The notes beneath the pieces are model-generated. The model saw only the letters and a list, made by a program, of their open reading frames with translations, was not told the DNA's origin and did not search any database. Made by a program: the position numbers and the translations under genes. Of a DNA stretch of 64,000 bases, positions 55,725 through 64,000 are shown in pieces. Every line of letters starts with the position of its first letter. Position 1 is the stretch's first letter. Source of the DNA: Hwanghaeella grinnelliae (GTDB taxonomy: Bacteria > Pseudomonadota > Alphaproteobacteria > UBA8366 > Aestuariispiraceae); contig NZ_SADE01000003.1 of the NCBI RefSeq assembly GCF_004005845.1, positions 186,001 through 250,000 on the forward strand, in the 5' to 3' direction.

Positions 55725-56279
55725 TCAGGCGGGCACATCTTCGAAAAGCCGCTGAAACGTCGGAATCTCATAAAAGTTCACATCCAAGGATATGAAGTTA
55801 AATGAGTTCTGATCAAGTTTAGGCGCTGCTGAGTCGAAATATTGCGACACGCCGAATACGAACCGCGGCGTGCCGTCACTGTCAGCCAAGGGAACGCACA
55901 AGCGCTCGATGGTCGGGCCCACCGCGGAGCTTTTGGAAAACCCGTGATAAACTGCGCCCCGGTCCAGGGCATAATCCCAACGAAGCCTCACGACCGCATC
56001 GAACTTCGGCCCAATCACATCGCGCGCCAACCGACTTTGTATCGGTCGGCCGTAAGCGCTGTTGATTTCCTCACCTGCCAAACGGCAGCGATAGGTCATG
56101 TCGTCCTCGCGCTCATAGAGCCAGGTGCGCGTCAATGTGCGGCGCAATTCCAACGGATCTATTTCACGCCGCTCCGGCATGACGCGGTCACCGCGAACTT
56201 CGTTCCAGTGCCGGAACGCTATGCGCAGCATTTCACTTAGTTGTTCCTCTCGGAACTGGTCGTTTACTGTATCTGACAT
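55725..56279 (-). CDS. PAS_5-type domain protein, copy 3
   Basis: This 184-residue protein follows the same plan: IAFRHWNEVRGDRVMPERRE, YRCRLAGEEINSAYGRPIQS, and VPLADSDGTPRFVFGVSQYF. It is the first of the three in transcription direction. Gaps between copies are 74 to 106 bases, enough for separate ribosome sites but allowing one transcript. Confidence 0.85.
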   Translation of the reverse strand: MSDTVNDQFREEQLSEMLRIAFRHWNEVRGDRVMPERREIDPLELRRTLTRTWLYEREDDMTYRCRLAGEEINSAYGRPIQSRLARDVIGPKFDAVVRLRWDYALDRGAVYHGFSKSSAVGPTIERLCVPLADSDGTPRFVFGVSQYFDSAAPKLDQNSFNFISLDVNFYEIPTFQRLFEDVPA

Positions 56280-56337
56280 CGGCGCATATGGACATGTTCG
56301 CTCTGGGACGTACAGCGCTTTTCAGCCATCATATGGG

Positions 56338-58728
56338 TCAGTGTTTGGGAACCCTCAATGCGGCGGCCTCGATGCTTTTGGCATCGATGGCAAAATGATC
56401 GTACAGGTCTCTCGGCGTGCCGGTTTGGCCGAAATTGTCGACACCCAGCGGCGCCACGGAATGGCCTCGAACCGATCCCATCCAGGCCAGCGACGCCGGA
56501 TGTCCGTCAATCACGGTACAGAAGCGCGCTTTCTCGGCGAGTGGTTCCAACAGGTCTTCGATATGCGCCATCTCACCGCCATCGGTCCCTTTCAGCCGGG
56601 CGCGTTCAACGCGCTGCCAATCGTTGTAAAGGCGGGCGGCGGAAGTGACGGCCAACAGGCCTGCCCCCGGGAATCGGTCCGCCAGGGCTTCGTGCGCGGA
56701 AATCGCCTGCGGTGCGACAGCGCCGGTATAGACGATAGCGAGCGATGCATCAGGGTCCGGTTTCTTCAACCAGTATCCGCCAAGCGTTATTTGGCGCTTG
56801 GTCTCGTCGTCCAACTCACGCTTTGGCTGATCTATCGGCCGGGTCGAGAGACGAAGGTAGATCGCCCCGCCGTCTTCGTCCTGCATGTAATTGAAGCCGT
56901 AGCGCATGATCTCCGCCAGTTCGTCGGCGAAGGAAGGTTCGTATCCCAGCAACCCGGGCTGCCCCATGCCGATCAGCGGCGTTGAAATGGATTGGTGCGC
57001 CCCACCTTCCGGCGCCAATGTCACGCCGCTCGGCGTCGCTACAAGCATGAAACGCGCGCCCATGTAGCAGGCGTAATTCAGCGCATCGAGGCCTCGGGAA
57101 ATGAATGGATCATAGAGCGTGCCGATCGGCAGCAAACGTCCGCCGAACAGGCTTTCCGACAACCCCAGCGCCGCCAGGTTCAAGAACAGATCGTTTTCGG
57201 CGATGCCGAGTTCGATATGCTGGCCTTTCGGCGAGCGGGTCCATTTCTGGGCAGACGGCACCTTACGTTCGCGGAAAGTGTCCTCTTTTTCATAGCGTCC
57301 GAACAAACCGCGTTGGTTCACCCAAGGCCCGAGATTCGTGGAAACCGTTACATCCGGTGAGGTCGTAACGATCCGGTCCGCCAGCATGCCGCCCGCGCGT
57401 GCGATTTCGTTCAGGATGCGGCCGAAGGCTTCCTGGGTCGAGGTACGTTCCTGCCGCGATTGGGTAAGCGCCTCGGGGATCGGAACGCGCTGATCGGCCA
57501 GGCGGTACGTCTTGCGCTTTGCATAAGGCGCCTTCGCCATCTGTGAGGCCAATTCCGCTTCCGGCACCTTGATGCCTTCGAACTTGTCCCATTCATGGCC
57601 TTCGCGGACATTTTGCGCCTTGCGGAAAGCGTCCATTTGTTCCGGCGTCATCAGGCCGGCATGATTGTCCTTATGGCCCATCAGCGGCAGGCCGTAGCCC
57701 TTGATCGTATAGAAAATGAAACAGGTCGGCCGGTCGTCCTTCACCTGGTCGAAGGCGTGCAGCACCGCTTCCATGCTGTGCCCGCCCAGATTGGACATGA
57801 CCGCGTGCAACTCGTCGTCGGAATAACTGTTCAACAGATCGTGCAGTTCGCCGATATCCGGTTCGTCGGCGCGGGTATCTTCCAGGATCTGCCGGCGCCA
57901 GGCCGGACCGCCCTGGAACGCCAGCGCCGAATAGACATCGTTCGGGCATTCGTTGATGAACTTCTTCAACAATCGCCCGCCCGGCTTCTTGAAGGCGTCC
58001 ATCTGAAGCCGCCCGTATTTGACGGTGATGACATTCCAGCCGACGGACCGGAACATGCGCCCGATGACGCGGAACAGATGTTCGTTCACCACGCCGTCCA
58101 GGCTCTGCCGGTTGTAATCGATCACCCACCAGCAGTTCCGGATATCGTGCTTCCAGGTGTCCATCAGGCATTCGTAGACATTGCCTTCGTCCAGTTCGGC
58201 ATCGCCGACAATGGCAATCATCCGGCCCGGATCATGATCCTGCGGCGTGATCCCCTTCATGCGCAAATAGTCCTGGGTCAGGGCGGCGAAATTGGTCACG
58301 GCCGCGCCCAGACCGACTGAGCCGGTAGAAAAATCGACTGTGTCATTGTCTTTGGTGCGGGACGGGTAGGACTGCGCCCCGCCGAAACCGCGGAAGGCTT
58401 CCAGCTTCTCCCGGCTTTGATTACCGAGCAGATATTGAATCGCGTGCATCACAGGACTGCCATGCGGTTTCACGGCGATCCGGTCGTGTTCATTCATCAC
58501 ATGGAAATAAAGCGCGGTCAGGATCGTGTTGATCGAGGCACAGGAAGACTGATGCCCGCCGACCTTCACCCCGTCCGGATTGTCCCGCAGATGGTTCGCG
58601 TTGTGGATCGTCCATGTGCTCAGCCACCGAACGCGCCGCTCAAGTTCCTCGAGAACCCGTATATCGTCTGCCGAATAGCTGGGTGCCGGGCCAGAGCCCG
58701 CGTCAATCATGGAACCGTCAGCCGCCAT
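56338..58728 (-). CDS. AceE-like pyruvate dehydrogenase E1 / transketolase-family enzyme
   Basis: This 796-residue enzyme has the homodimeric E1 plan of AceE, a thiamine diphosphate enzyme that decarboxylates pyruvate or another 2-oxo acid. The cofactor motif is AIVGDAELDEGNVYECLMDT with the later asparagine in WWVIDYNRQSLDG, and EELERRVRWLSTWTIHNANH and SRTKDNDTVDFSTGSVGLGA are AceE-like. It is about 90 residues shorter than E. coli AceE (887). No E2 or E3 gene adjoins it. ATG 58728 has GGGAAG upstream; ATG 58749 is an alternative. It is divergent from the dehalogenase-like gene. The substrate could be pyruvate or a different oxo acid. Confidence 0.85.
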   Translation of the reverse strand: MAADGSMIDAGSGPAPSYSADDIRVLEELERRVRWLSTWTIHNANHLRDNPDGVKVGGHQSSCASINTILTALYFHVMNEHDRIAVKPHGSPVMHAIQYLLGNQSREKLEAFRGFGGAQSYPSRTKDNDTVDFSTGSVGLGAAVTNFAALTQDYLRMKGITPQDHDPGRMIAIVGDAELDEGNVYECLMDTWKHDIRNCWWVIDYNRQSLDGVVNEHLFRVIGRMFRSVGWNVITVKYGRLQMDAFKKPGGRLLKKFINECPNDVYSALAFQGGPAWRRQILEDTRADEPDIGELHDLLNSYSDDELHAVMSNLGGHSMEAVLHAFDQVKDDRPTCFIFYTIKGYGLPLMGHKDNHAGLMTPEQMDAFRKAQNVREGHEWDKFEGIKVPEAELASQMAKAPYAKRKTYRLADQRVPIPEALTQSRQERTSTQEAFGRILNEIARAGGMLADRIVTTSPDVTVSTNLGPWVNQRGLFGRYEKEDTFRERKVPSAQKWTRSPKGQHIELGIAENDLFLNLAALGLSESLFGGRLLPIGTLYDPFISRGLDALNYACYMGARFMLVATPSGVTLAPEGGAHQSISTPLIGMGQPGLLGYEPSFADELAEIMRYGFNYMQDEDGGAIYLRLSTRPIDQPKRELDDETKRQITLGGYWLKKPDPDASLAIVYTGAVAPQAISAHEALADRFPGAGLLAVTSAARLYNDWQRVERARLKGTDGGEMAHIEDLLEPLAEKARFCTVIDGHPASLAWMGSVRGHSVAPLGVDNFGQTGTPRDLYDHFAIDAKSIEAAALRVPKH

Positions 58729-58947
58729 CGTTTCTTCCCATCGAACCATTCTATTTATCCGAACCGGGCCACCCCGTTCGGTCAGGCCTTAATATAGCCT
58801 TCCCGCGGGGTTTTCCCCCTTGGGGATGGAATAACAGTCATGCCCGCACTTCGAAATAGATCAGTTTCCCCGGTACGTGACTAGAGATCGGTGGCGGTGA
58901 GCGTTATCCGTGTTCAAAACCCGCCGCTATTGGTCTACCGTTCAGCC

Positions 58948-61038
58948 ATGCGATTTTTCTCACATGCCGACAGGCCGGTGCATTTGGGCCGTTATCCGAT
59001 GGAACGCCTGCCGCGCCTTGCGGCGGGAAGCGATGCGATTGGCAGGGTCCCGCCGCAAAGTGTCGCCGCGAAAAGCCCCGAGCAGACCCTGCCCCACGTC
59101 TTTGCACCCTATATCGATCTGTATCGTCAAAACCGAGACGGTGAGGTCGCGCCCGCCACCGCCCCTATCCCGGAGGATCGCCAGATCCGCACCGACAATC
59201 TGAAGGCAGGCTGTTATTTCCTGGATGCAGCCGGGGCCGGCACCTGCGTGATCCCGGCAAAGGCGCGGCAAGCGGGCCTGCCGGCAGAACACGACCACGC
59301 CCTTGTCATCCTGGTCGAACATGGACCGATGCCCGACCCGAACGAGGCCGCCTTTCCCTGGTTGGAAGGATCGGCCGACGCGGTGGCGGACCTGCGCGCG
59401 GCCGAAATTGCCGTCTGCCTCGCAGGGTATTTGCGCAATATGGGGTATTCGGCGCGGGTGCATTTCTCCTTCCCCGATTGCGCGGAGGTAAATCTGTCCG
59501 CGCTGGGCCTCCAATGCGGGCTGACCGAGATGGTAAAAGGGGTGGCGACTCATCCTTATATCGGCAACGGCTTCCGCCTTGCCGCCGTCACCACGGATTT
59601 CGCGATTGCCGATGAGGCGCCACTCGCCAAGCGTAGCGCGACCGAGACGTTCCTGGCGAAAGGTCCGGCCTGGTCGCTGGGCTTGGGCGCCGCCGCAACG
59701 CCGTTCACCAAGACGGGCAGCCGCGCCTTGCACCTGGGCCCCTATCCGATGGAGACGATCAAACGAGTGGATAGGCCGACGACTCTGGTGCACGAGGCGA
59801 AGATCAAGCGGGTCGCCAAACGGGCCGAATTCTTTCAGCGCGCCTTGATGGGCGACCTGGGGGAAAAGGCCCAGCGGGAGCGGAACCGCTTCGCGGTGAA
59901 AAATCCCTATGCCTTCGCCATGGTTCCCCTCATTCGCGGCATGGTGCCGTTTCAACACGGGCCCCGGCATAAGGATGCCGCGGCCGCGCTATCGCCCGGA
60001 ACCGAAGACGCAGAACGGAACGCCCGCGCGGTGAAGGGGCTCGCCTATCATCTGGGCGCGGATATGGTCGGAATTTGCGAGGCCAAGGATTACGCCTGGT
60101 ACACCCATGACGCGGAAGGAAAGCCGGTTCCTGTCCGCCATAAATATGCCGTTGTCATGCTGATCGACCAGGGATTCGAAACCATGGAGGGATCCAGCGG
60201 CGACGACTGGATATCCGGCGCGCAATCCATGCGGTCCTATATGCGCGGCGCACAGATCGCCGGCGTCATGGCGGCCTATCTGCGCCGCTTGGGCCATGAT
60301 GCACGGTCGCAAACAAATGCGGATTCGGAAGTGCTGCATATCCCCTTGATCCTGTGGGCCGGGTTGGGGGAGATGAGCCGGATCGGCGAACTTGTCCTGA
60401 ACCCCTTTGTCGGGCCGCGTTTCAAATCGGTGGTGCTGACCACCGACATGCCGCTCGCCATCGACAAGCCAATCGATTTCGGCCTGCTGGACTTCTGCGA
60501 AAAATGTACGAAATGCGCCCGGGAATGTCCCTGTTCGGCCATCCCGCTCGGCCCGCGCATCGAATACAACGGATATGAAATCTGGAAGCCCGACGTGGAA
60601 CGCTGCACCCGCTACCGGGTAACCAACCCCAAGGGCTCGGCCTGCGGTCGCTGTATGAAGACCTGCCCCTACAATACCGAGGGATTGCTGTCGCACCGCG
60701 CCGTTCTGTGGGCCGCCATCAACGTTCCCGGAAGCCGCAGGGCAATCGCCAAGTGGGATGACAAGGCCGGCAACGGGTCGATCAACCGAGTAAAGAAATG
60801 GTGGTTCGACTTGGAACAGGTGGGCGGCGTAGCAATCACCCCTCGCGCGGGCGCGAACGAACGCCAATTGAACCTGGACGGGAATATCGATCCCGCCGGC
60901 CAGAAAATCGCGCTCTATCCGCCGGAAGAACATCCGCCGGGCGACATGCTGGATCCACGCCCGATAGACCGGAAACAGGCCCTGGAGAGAGGGGCCAACA
61001 CACCCGCCTATCGACCGAATGTCGGAGAGACGCAATAA
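58948..61038 (+). CDS. Cytoplasmic reductive-dehalogenase-like B12/Fe-S protein
   Basis: This 696-residue protein resembles respiration-independent reductive dehalogenases such as NpRdhA and BhbA, which remove halogens from organic compounds using cobalamin and two 4Fe-4S clusters. Cluster cysteines are Cys517, 520, 523, 527 (CxxCxxCxxxC) and Cys553, 566, 569, 573 (Cx12CxxCxxxC). Tyr431, Lys493 and Arg557 sit at the positions remembered for NpRdhA Tyr426, Lys488 and Arg552, with one constant offset of 5. The protein is internally duplicated: HLGRYPME at residue 12 recurs as HLGPYPME at 262, and VTTD as LTTD, with the first copy lacking the catalytic residues. No Tat signal or membrane anchor is seen. 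QueG is excluded by length. The start at 58948 lacks a clear ribosome site. Confidence 0.82.
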   Translation: MRFFSHADRPVHLGRYPMERLPRLAAGSDAIGRVPPQSVAAKSPEQTLPHVFAPYIDLYRQNRDGEVAPATAPIPEDRQIRTDNLKAGCYFLDAAGAGTCVIPAKARQAGLPAEHDHALVILVEHGPMPDPNEAAFPWLEGSADAVADLRAAEIAVCLAGYLRNMGYSARVHFSFPDCAEVNLSALGLQCGLTEMVKGVATHPYIGNGFRLAAVTTDFAIADEAPLAKRSATETFLAKGPAWSLGLGAAATPFTKTGSRALHLGPYPMETIKRVDRPTTLVHEAKIKRVAKRAEFFQRALMGDLGEKAQRERNRFAVKNPYAFAMVPLIRGMVPFQHGPRHKDAAAALSPGTEDAERNARAVKGLAYHLGADMVGICEAKDYAWYTHDAEGKPVPVRHKYAVVMLIDQGFETMEGSSGDDWISGAQSMRSYMRGAQIAGVMAAYLRRLGHDARSQTNADSEVLHIPLILWAGLGEMSRIGELVLNPFVGPRFKSVVLTTDMPLAIDKPIDFGLLDFCEKCTKCARECPCSAIPLGPRIEYNGYEIWKPDVERCTRYRVTNPKGSACGRCMKTCPYNTEGLLSHRAVLWAAINVPGSRRAIAKWDDKAGNGSINRVKKWWFDLEQVGGVAITPRAGANERQLNLDGNIDPAGQKIALYPPEEHPPGDMLDPRPIDRKQALERGANTPAYRPNVGETQ

Positions 61039-61039
61039 G

Positions 61040-63694
61040 ATGCGCCGTCTTGGAATCGCCCTGGCCGCTTTCTTCCTGCTTGCCCTCGGGGCGACGGTTC
61101 TGGCTTGGGTCAATCGAATCCCTTTAGCGGAATGGGCGATCGACACCTATCAGTCGGAAACGCCGCTCGGCCCCGTTTCCGTTCGGATCAGCGATATCTC
61201 GTTGTCTTCGGTGACCATTGCCGAAATCCGGGCCCGGTATCGCGGACCGATCGCGATGCAGGACATCACGGCAGATTTCGAAATCGGCCGGGATTGGAAT
61301 CTGAACCTGCCGTCGGTTCGGATTGGGTCGTTGAACGCCGCGCTCTCGTTCGCCGATTGGTTTGACCTGCTCGATACAATCGGGTCCGGTGACCCGGGGG
61401 CCGGCGAAACAGGCCTACCGACATTTTCGGTTTCCGTGGGCGCGGTTTCAGTAGAGACCATCGACCTCTATGCGGAAACGCCCAAGGGATATGCTCTGCT
61501 GAACGGCGATTTAGCGTTCGACGGGCCAATTGATTTCTCGCAACCGACCGCGCTTGCCCAACTGGCAGATGGTTTGGACGGCACGCTGCTGCTGAGTGCG
61601 GGCGCAGCGGGCTTTCCGGTTAAGACGGGCGCGATGGGGGGCGGTTCCCTGGTCCTGACCGCGACCTTCGCCGACAATCTTGCCAAGGTCGAAGCCATCG
61701 CGCCGCTTAGGCTCAACCTTGAGGTTTCGGAACCCCTGCCGACGCTGCCCAATTTGCCGGTGGGCACCTACCGCGCAGATATCGGGTCGGATGAATTGCC
61801 ATTTCGGATGTCTGTGGGATACGGGGTCGATCCGGCCCCGGCCTTGCGCACGTTGATCCTGGCGCCCTTTCCCTTCGCGCTCGACACGCCCTTCGGGACA
61901 GCCTCTGCCAATGCGACGACCGCCCCCATGCAAGTGGATGAAGCCCAGGCGGACCCGACGGCGTTGCATCTCGGCATGAAAGGCGAACTCAAACTCTCGG
62001 GCCTGCCGCTGCCGTCTGGGATGAAGGCGGACATTTCGGGTGGGTTCGAATTCGACAAGGGCAATCGAACAAGCATCGCGCTTGCGAAAGGGTTTAAGGT
62101 ATCGCTCGATGTGTCGGCCTCCCCCACCCTGGCCGATCTTCCCCAAGCCGCGCAGGACATGCTCGGCGACACCCTGTCCTTGGCGACCCAAAGCAAGGTC
62201 GAAGCCGTGCTTGCGGAAAGCGAAGACGCAATCGTCGGCGAAGGGGCCATGACGCTGAGCAGCGGCGCGGTGACCGCAGGCCTGCCATCCGGTTTCGCGC
62301 TGGAACTGACGCCAAAGAACGAAATGAAAGCGAGCACGGAAGCCTTCACACTCGCCCTATCCCAAAGCAAGGCGCCCATCGCGGTAACCGCCGATCTCAA
62401 CACGCTTTCCATGACAGTCGCCGCGGACGGCACCATGCGGGCACAGGCCGGTTATCGGATCGAGACCGATCAAGGCCAGTCGTCTGGGTCCTTTTCCGTG
62501 GCAAGAACGGATGACGAAACGACGGTCGACATCACGGACGCCGAAATAGCTTTGCCGGGATCGGACATGACGATCCCCTCCTTCCGCGCCACGGGCCGCA
62601 TGGCCGGCGATGGTGTCGAGCTGTCCGCAACCGTTGATGAAATTCGTCAGGGAGAATTACGGGCCTTGAAACGCCCCTTGTCCCTGACCGGAAAGATGAA
62701 ACTTGAGGATCCGGGTTTCGATTTCAACATGTCGGGCGCGGTCGACGAGATCATTTCCGTGTCCGCGAAGGGCACCTATGCCGACGGCGACATTGTCATG
62801 ACGTTCGGATCGAAGGACATCCCCCTTGGCCCTGACGGCTTGGATCTGAGCGAGTTGACCGACCTGGTCGACCTGGGCCGATCCGACCCCAACGGATCAA
62901 TCCGCGTCGAAGGTGAATTGACCTATCAACATGACGCGATCAGCGGCTATGCGGACCTGCATATCGCGGAGATCGGCTCCGTCCTCACCGACGGAACGGA
63001 AGTGTCCATTCTGGGCACTGTGACCTTCGACCTTTCCCGGTTGCCGGCAACCATGAGCCCGGCAACCCTGACCGGGACGCTTTCCTCCGACATCCTGGGC
63101 AATATCCCGTTTGAGGAGACCTTCACACTGCGTGAAACGGGGGAAATGGTCGTTCAGTCGCTGGAGGCGCAATTCCTGGGCGGCACCATCACCCTCAGTG
63201 AGGGCCTTGCCAGCGCTTCGGCAGGAACATTGGATGGACTTATCCATGCTTCGGCGATCGACCTTAACGCCCTTGCCGTCATGATGAATATCGAAGGGCT
63301 CGGCGGGACAGGCCGCTTGACCGGCGATCTGAAATTCAAGGTGAAAGAAGACGCCGTCATCGTAGAGGGCGGAGAGTTGAGCGCCGAAGAGCCCGGCATG
63401 TTGCGCTATAAGGGCGAAGCATTAAGCGCCGCCGCCAACGGCAACGAAAACCTCGCCCTGCTCGTCCAGGCCCTGGAGAATTTCCACTACAAGGTCCTGA
63501 CCCTGGGCATCGATATCCCGGAATATGGTGAAGGGGTCGTGACCCTCCATCTGGAAGGCAACAACCCGGATGTCCTGGAAGGGTATCCCTTCGACGTCAC
63601 GATCAACTTGGAAAGCGAATATGGACGGCTGATCAAGACCTTCCTGAACCTGTACAACGAAATGGACGTCATTCTGCAAGGGGCGCTTCGCTAA
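61040..63694 (+). CDS. ydbH: YdbH-family intermembrane lipid transport protein
   Basis: This 884-residue protein has one N-terminal membrane helix (LGIALAAFFLLALGATVLAW) and a long beta-rich periplasmic part, like the AsmA-like YdbH, which with YnbE forms a bridge carrying phospholipid between membranes. The C-terminal region LRYKGEALSAAANGNENLAL and DVTINLESEYGRLIKTFLNL matches the family end. ATG 61040 lies one base after the dehalogenase-like stop, with GGAGAG ten bases upstream; the ATG at 61019 overlaps that gene. The next gene encodes YnbE. Confidence 0.85.
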   Translation: MRRLGIALAAFFLLALGATVLAWVNRIPLAEWAIDTYQSETPLGPVSVRISDISLSSVTIAEIRARYRGPIAMQDITADFEIGRDWNLNLPSVRIGSLNAALSFADWFDLLDTIGSGDPGAGETGLPTFSVSVGAVSVETIDLYAETPKGYALLNGDLAFDGPIDFSQPTALAQLADGLDGTLLLSAGAAGFPVKTGAMGGGSLVLTATFADNLAKVEAIAPLRLNLEVSEPLPTLPNLPVGTYRADIGSDELPFRMSVGYGVDPAPALRTLILAPFPFALDTPFGTASANATTAPMQVDEAQADPTALHLGMKGELKLSGLPLPSGMKADISGGFEFDKGNRTSIALAKGFKVSLDVSASPTLADLPQAAQDMLGDTLSLATQSKVEAVLAESEDAIVGEGAMTLSSGAVTAGLPSGFALELTPKNEMKASTEAFTLALSQSKAPIAVTADLNTLSMTVAADGTMRAQAGYRIETDQGQSSGSFSVARTDDETTVDITDAEIALPGSDMTIPSFRATGRMAGDGVELSATVDEIRQGELRALKRPLSLTGKMKLEDPGFDFNMSGAVDEIISVSAKGTYADGDIVMTFGSKDIPLGPDGLDLSELTDLVDLGRSDPNGSIRVEGELTYQHDAISGYADLHIAEIGSVLTDGTEVSILGTVTFDLSRLPATMSPATLTGTLSSDILGNIPFEETFTLRETGEMVVQSLEAQFLGGTITLSEGLASASAGTLDGLIHASAIDLNALAVMMNIEGLGGTGRLTGDLKFKVKEDAVIVEGGELSAEEPGMLRYKGEALSAAANGNENLALLVQALENFHYKVLTLGIDIPEYGEGVVTLHLEGNNPDVLEGYPFDVTINLESEYGRLIKTFLNLYNEMDVILQGALR

Positions 63695-63808
63695 GCCTTC
63701 GAGAAAAATCAACATCGCCATAATTTCGCCGTCTTTGCCTGTTCCTATCGGACGGTTCCGGCTAAGCTACCACCGGTACGGATTGATGGATCAGCCAAGG
63801 ACGGCAGA

Positions 63809-64000
63809 ATGAAAGCCTATCGGCTAGTGTTATTTGGGATCGTGGCGCCCCTGGTGATGGCGGGGTGCACACCGACCGTTAAGGTCGAGGCACCGTCGGA
63901 GCCGATCACCATCAATCTCAACGTCAAGCTGGACGCGGAAGTCCGTGTGAAACTAGAGGAGAAGGCACAGGAAGATGTTGCTAAAAACCCAATCTTCTAG
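63809..64000 (+). CDS. ynbE: YnbE-like lipoprotein
   Basis: This 63-residue lipoprotein starts MKAYRLVLFGIVAPLVMAGC, a type II signal with lipidated Cys20 in the lipobox VMAGC, and has the YnbE core VEAPSEPITINLNVKLDAEV near residue 26. AAGGA precedes the ATG. It follows ydbH as in E. coli, where YdbH and YnbE work together; a ydbL gene would be expected just beyond the window. The stop codon is the last three bases of the window. Confidence 0.88.
   Translation: MKAYRLVLFGIVAPLVMAGCTPTVKVEAPSEPITINLNVKLDAEVRVKLEEKAQEDVAKNPIF

Noticed and set aside
58948-61038. Epoxyqueuosine reductase QueG as identity of the B12/Fe-S protein
   Set aside because: QueG is about half this length and lacks the duplicated N-terminal half and the Tyr-Lys pair seen here.

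Overview
The window looks like chromosomal DNA of a free-living, probably marine, alphaproteobacterium, most likely of the Rhodospirillales and relatives. The basis is GC-rich coding sequence throughout, the xseB-ispA-dxs-tlyA isoprenoid block, glyQ-glyS next to ppdK, a DUF2336 protein, three PAS_5-type proteins and a TRAP transporter. No mobile element, CRISPR array, rRNA or tRNA was recognised. Gene density is high, with about 50 genes.

Layout. 1-9.3 kb: the truncated end of a chromate-transporter gene, a DctPQM TRAP transporter, and divergently a DadA-type oxidase and a dimethylglycine/sarcosine dehydrogenase-like FAD-GcvT protein, then a thioesterase. 9.6-14.7 kb: an orphan HlyC-type toxin acyltransferase, then tlyA, DUF454, dxs, ispA and xseB. 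14.9-22.7 kb: a histone-deacetylase-like amidohydrolase, an RND efflux pump with its fusion protein, an ArsR regulator and a DUF2336 protein. 22.8-27.1 kb: an Entner-Doudoroff group (KDG kinase, HAD phosphatase, methylglyoxal synthase, KDPG aldolase) and a thiolase. 27.2-36.4 kb: a membrane adenylate cyclase, ygfZ, an envelope-sugar group (GT9, GT2, GT4, asparagine-synthase-like amidotransferase) and a response regulator. 36.6-46.8 kb: ppdK, glyS, glyQ, hemB, a DMSP-lyase-like cupin, a zinc-ribbon membrane protein, an S49 peptidase, and a LysR regulator facing a small unknown protein. 47-54 kb: an unknown 378-residue protein, trmN6, DUF2007, a long-chain prenyl diphosphate synthase, a GNAT enzyme, speE with ornithine decarboxylase, and a LysE exporter. 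54.4-64 kb: three tandem PAS proteins, an AceE-like E1 enzyme, a cytoplasmic reductive-dehalogenase-like protein, and ydbH-ynbE.

How it fits together. Much of the window is central metabolism: ppdK, the AceE-like E1, KDPG aldolase and methylglyoxal synthase all act around pyruvate and triose phosphate, while dxs (using pyruvate and glyceraldehyde phosphate), ispA and the long prenyl synthase lead to quinones. Accessory functions point to organic osmolytes and halogenated or sulfur compounds of seawater: a TRAP transporter beside amine oxidases, a DddQ-like cupin, and a B12/Fe-S dehalogenase homologue.

The strongest leads are the reductive dehalogenase homologue at 58948-61038, whose remembered catalytic triad and eight cluster cysteines are all present; the DddQ-like cupin at 43560-44165; and the HlyC-type acyltransferase at 9591-10094 with no toxin beside it. 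All family assignments were made by reading the sequence and recalling motifs; no database search was run.
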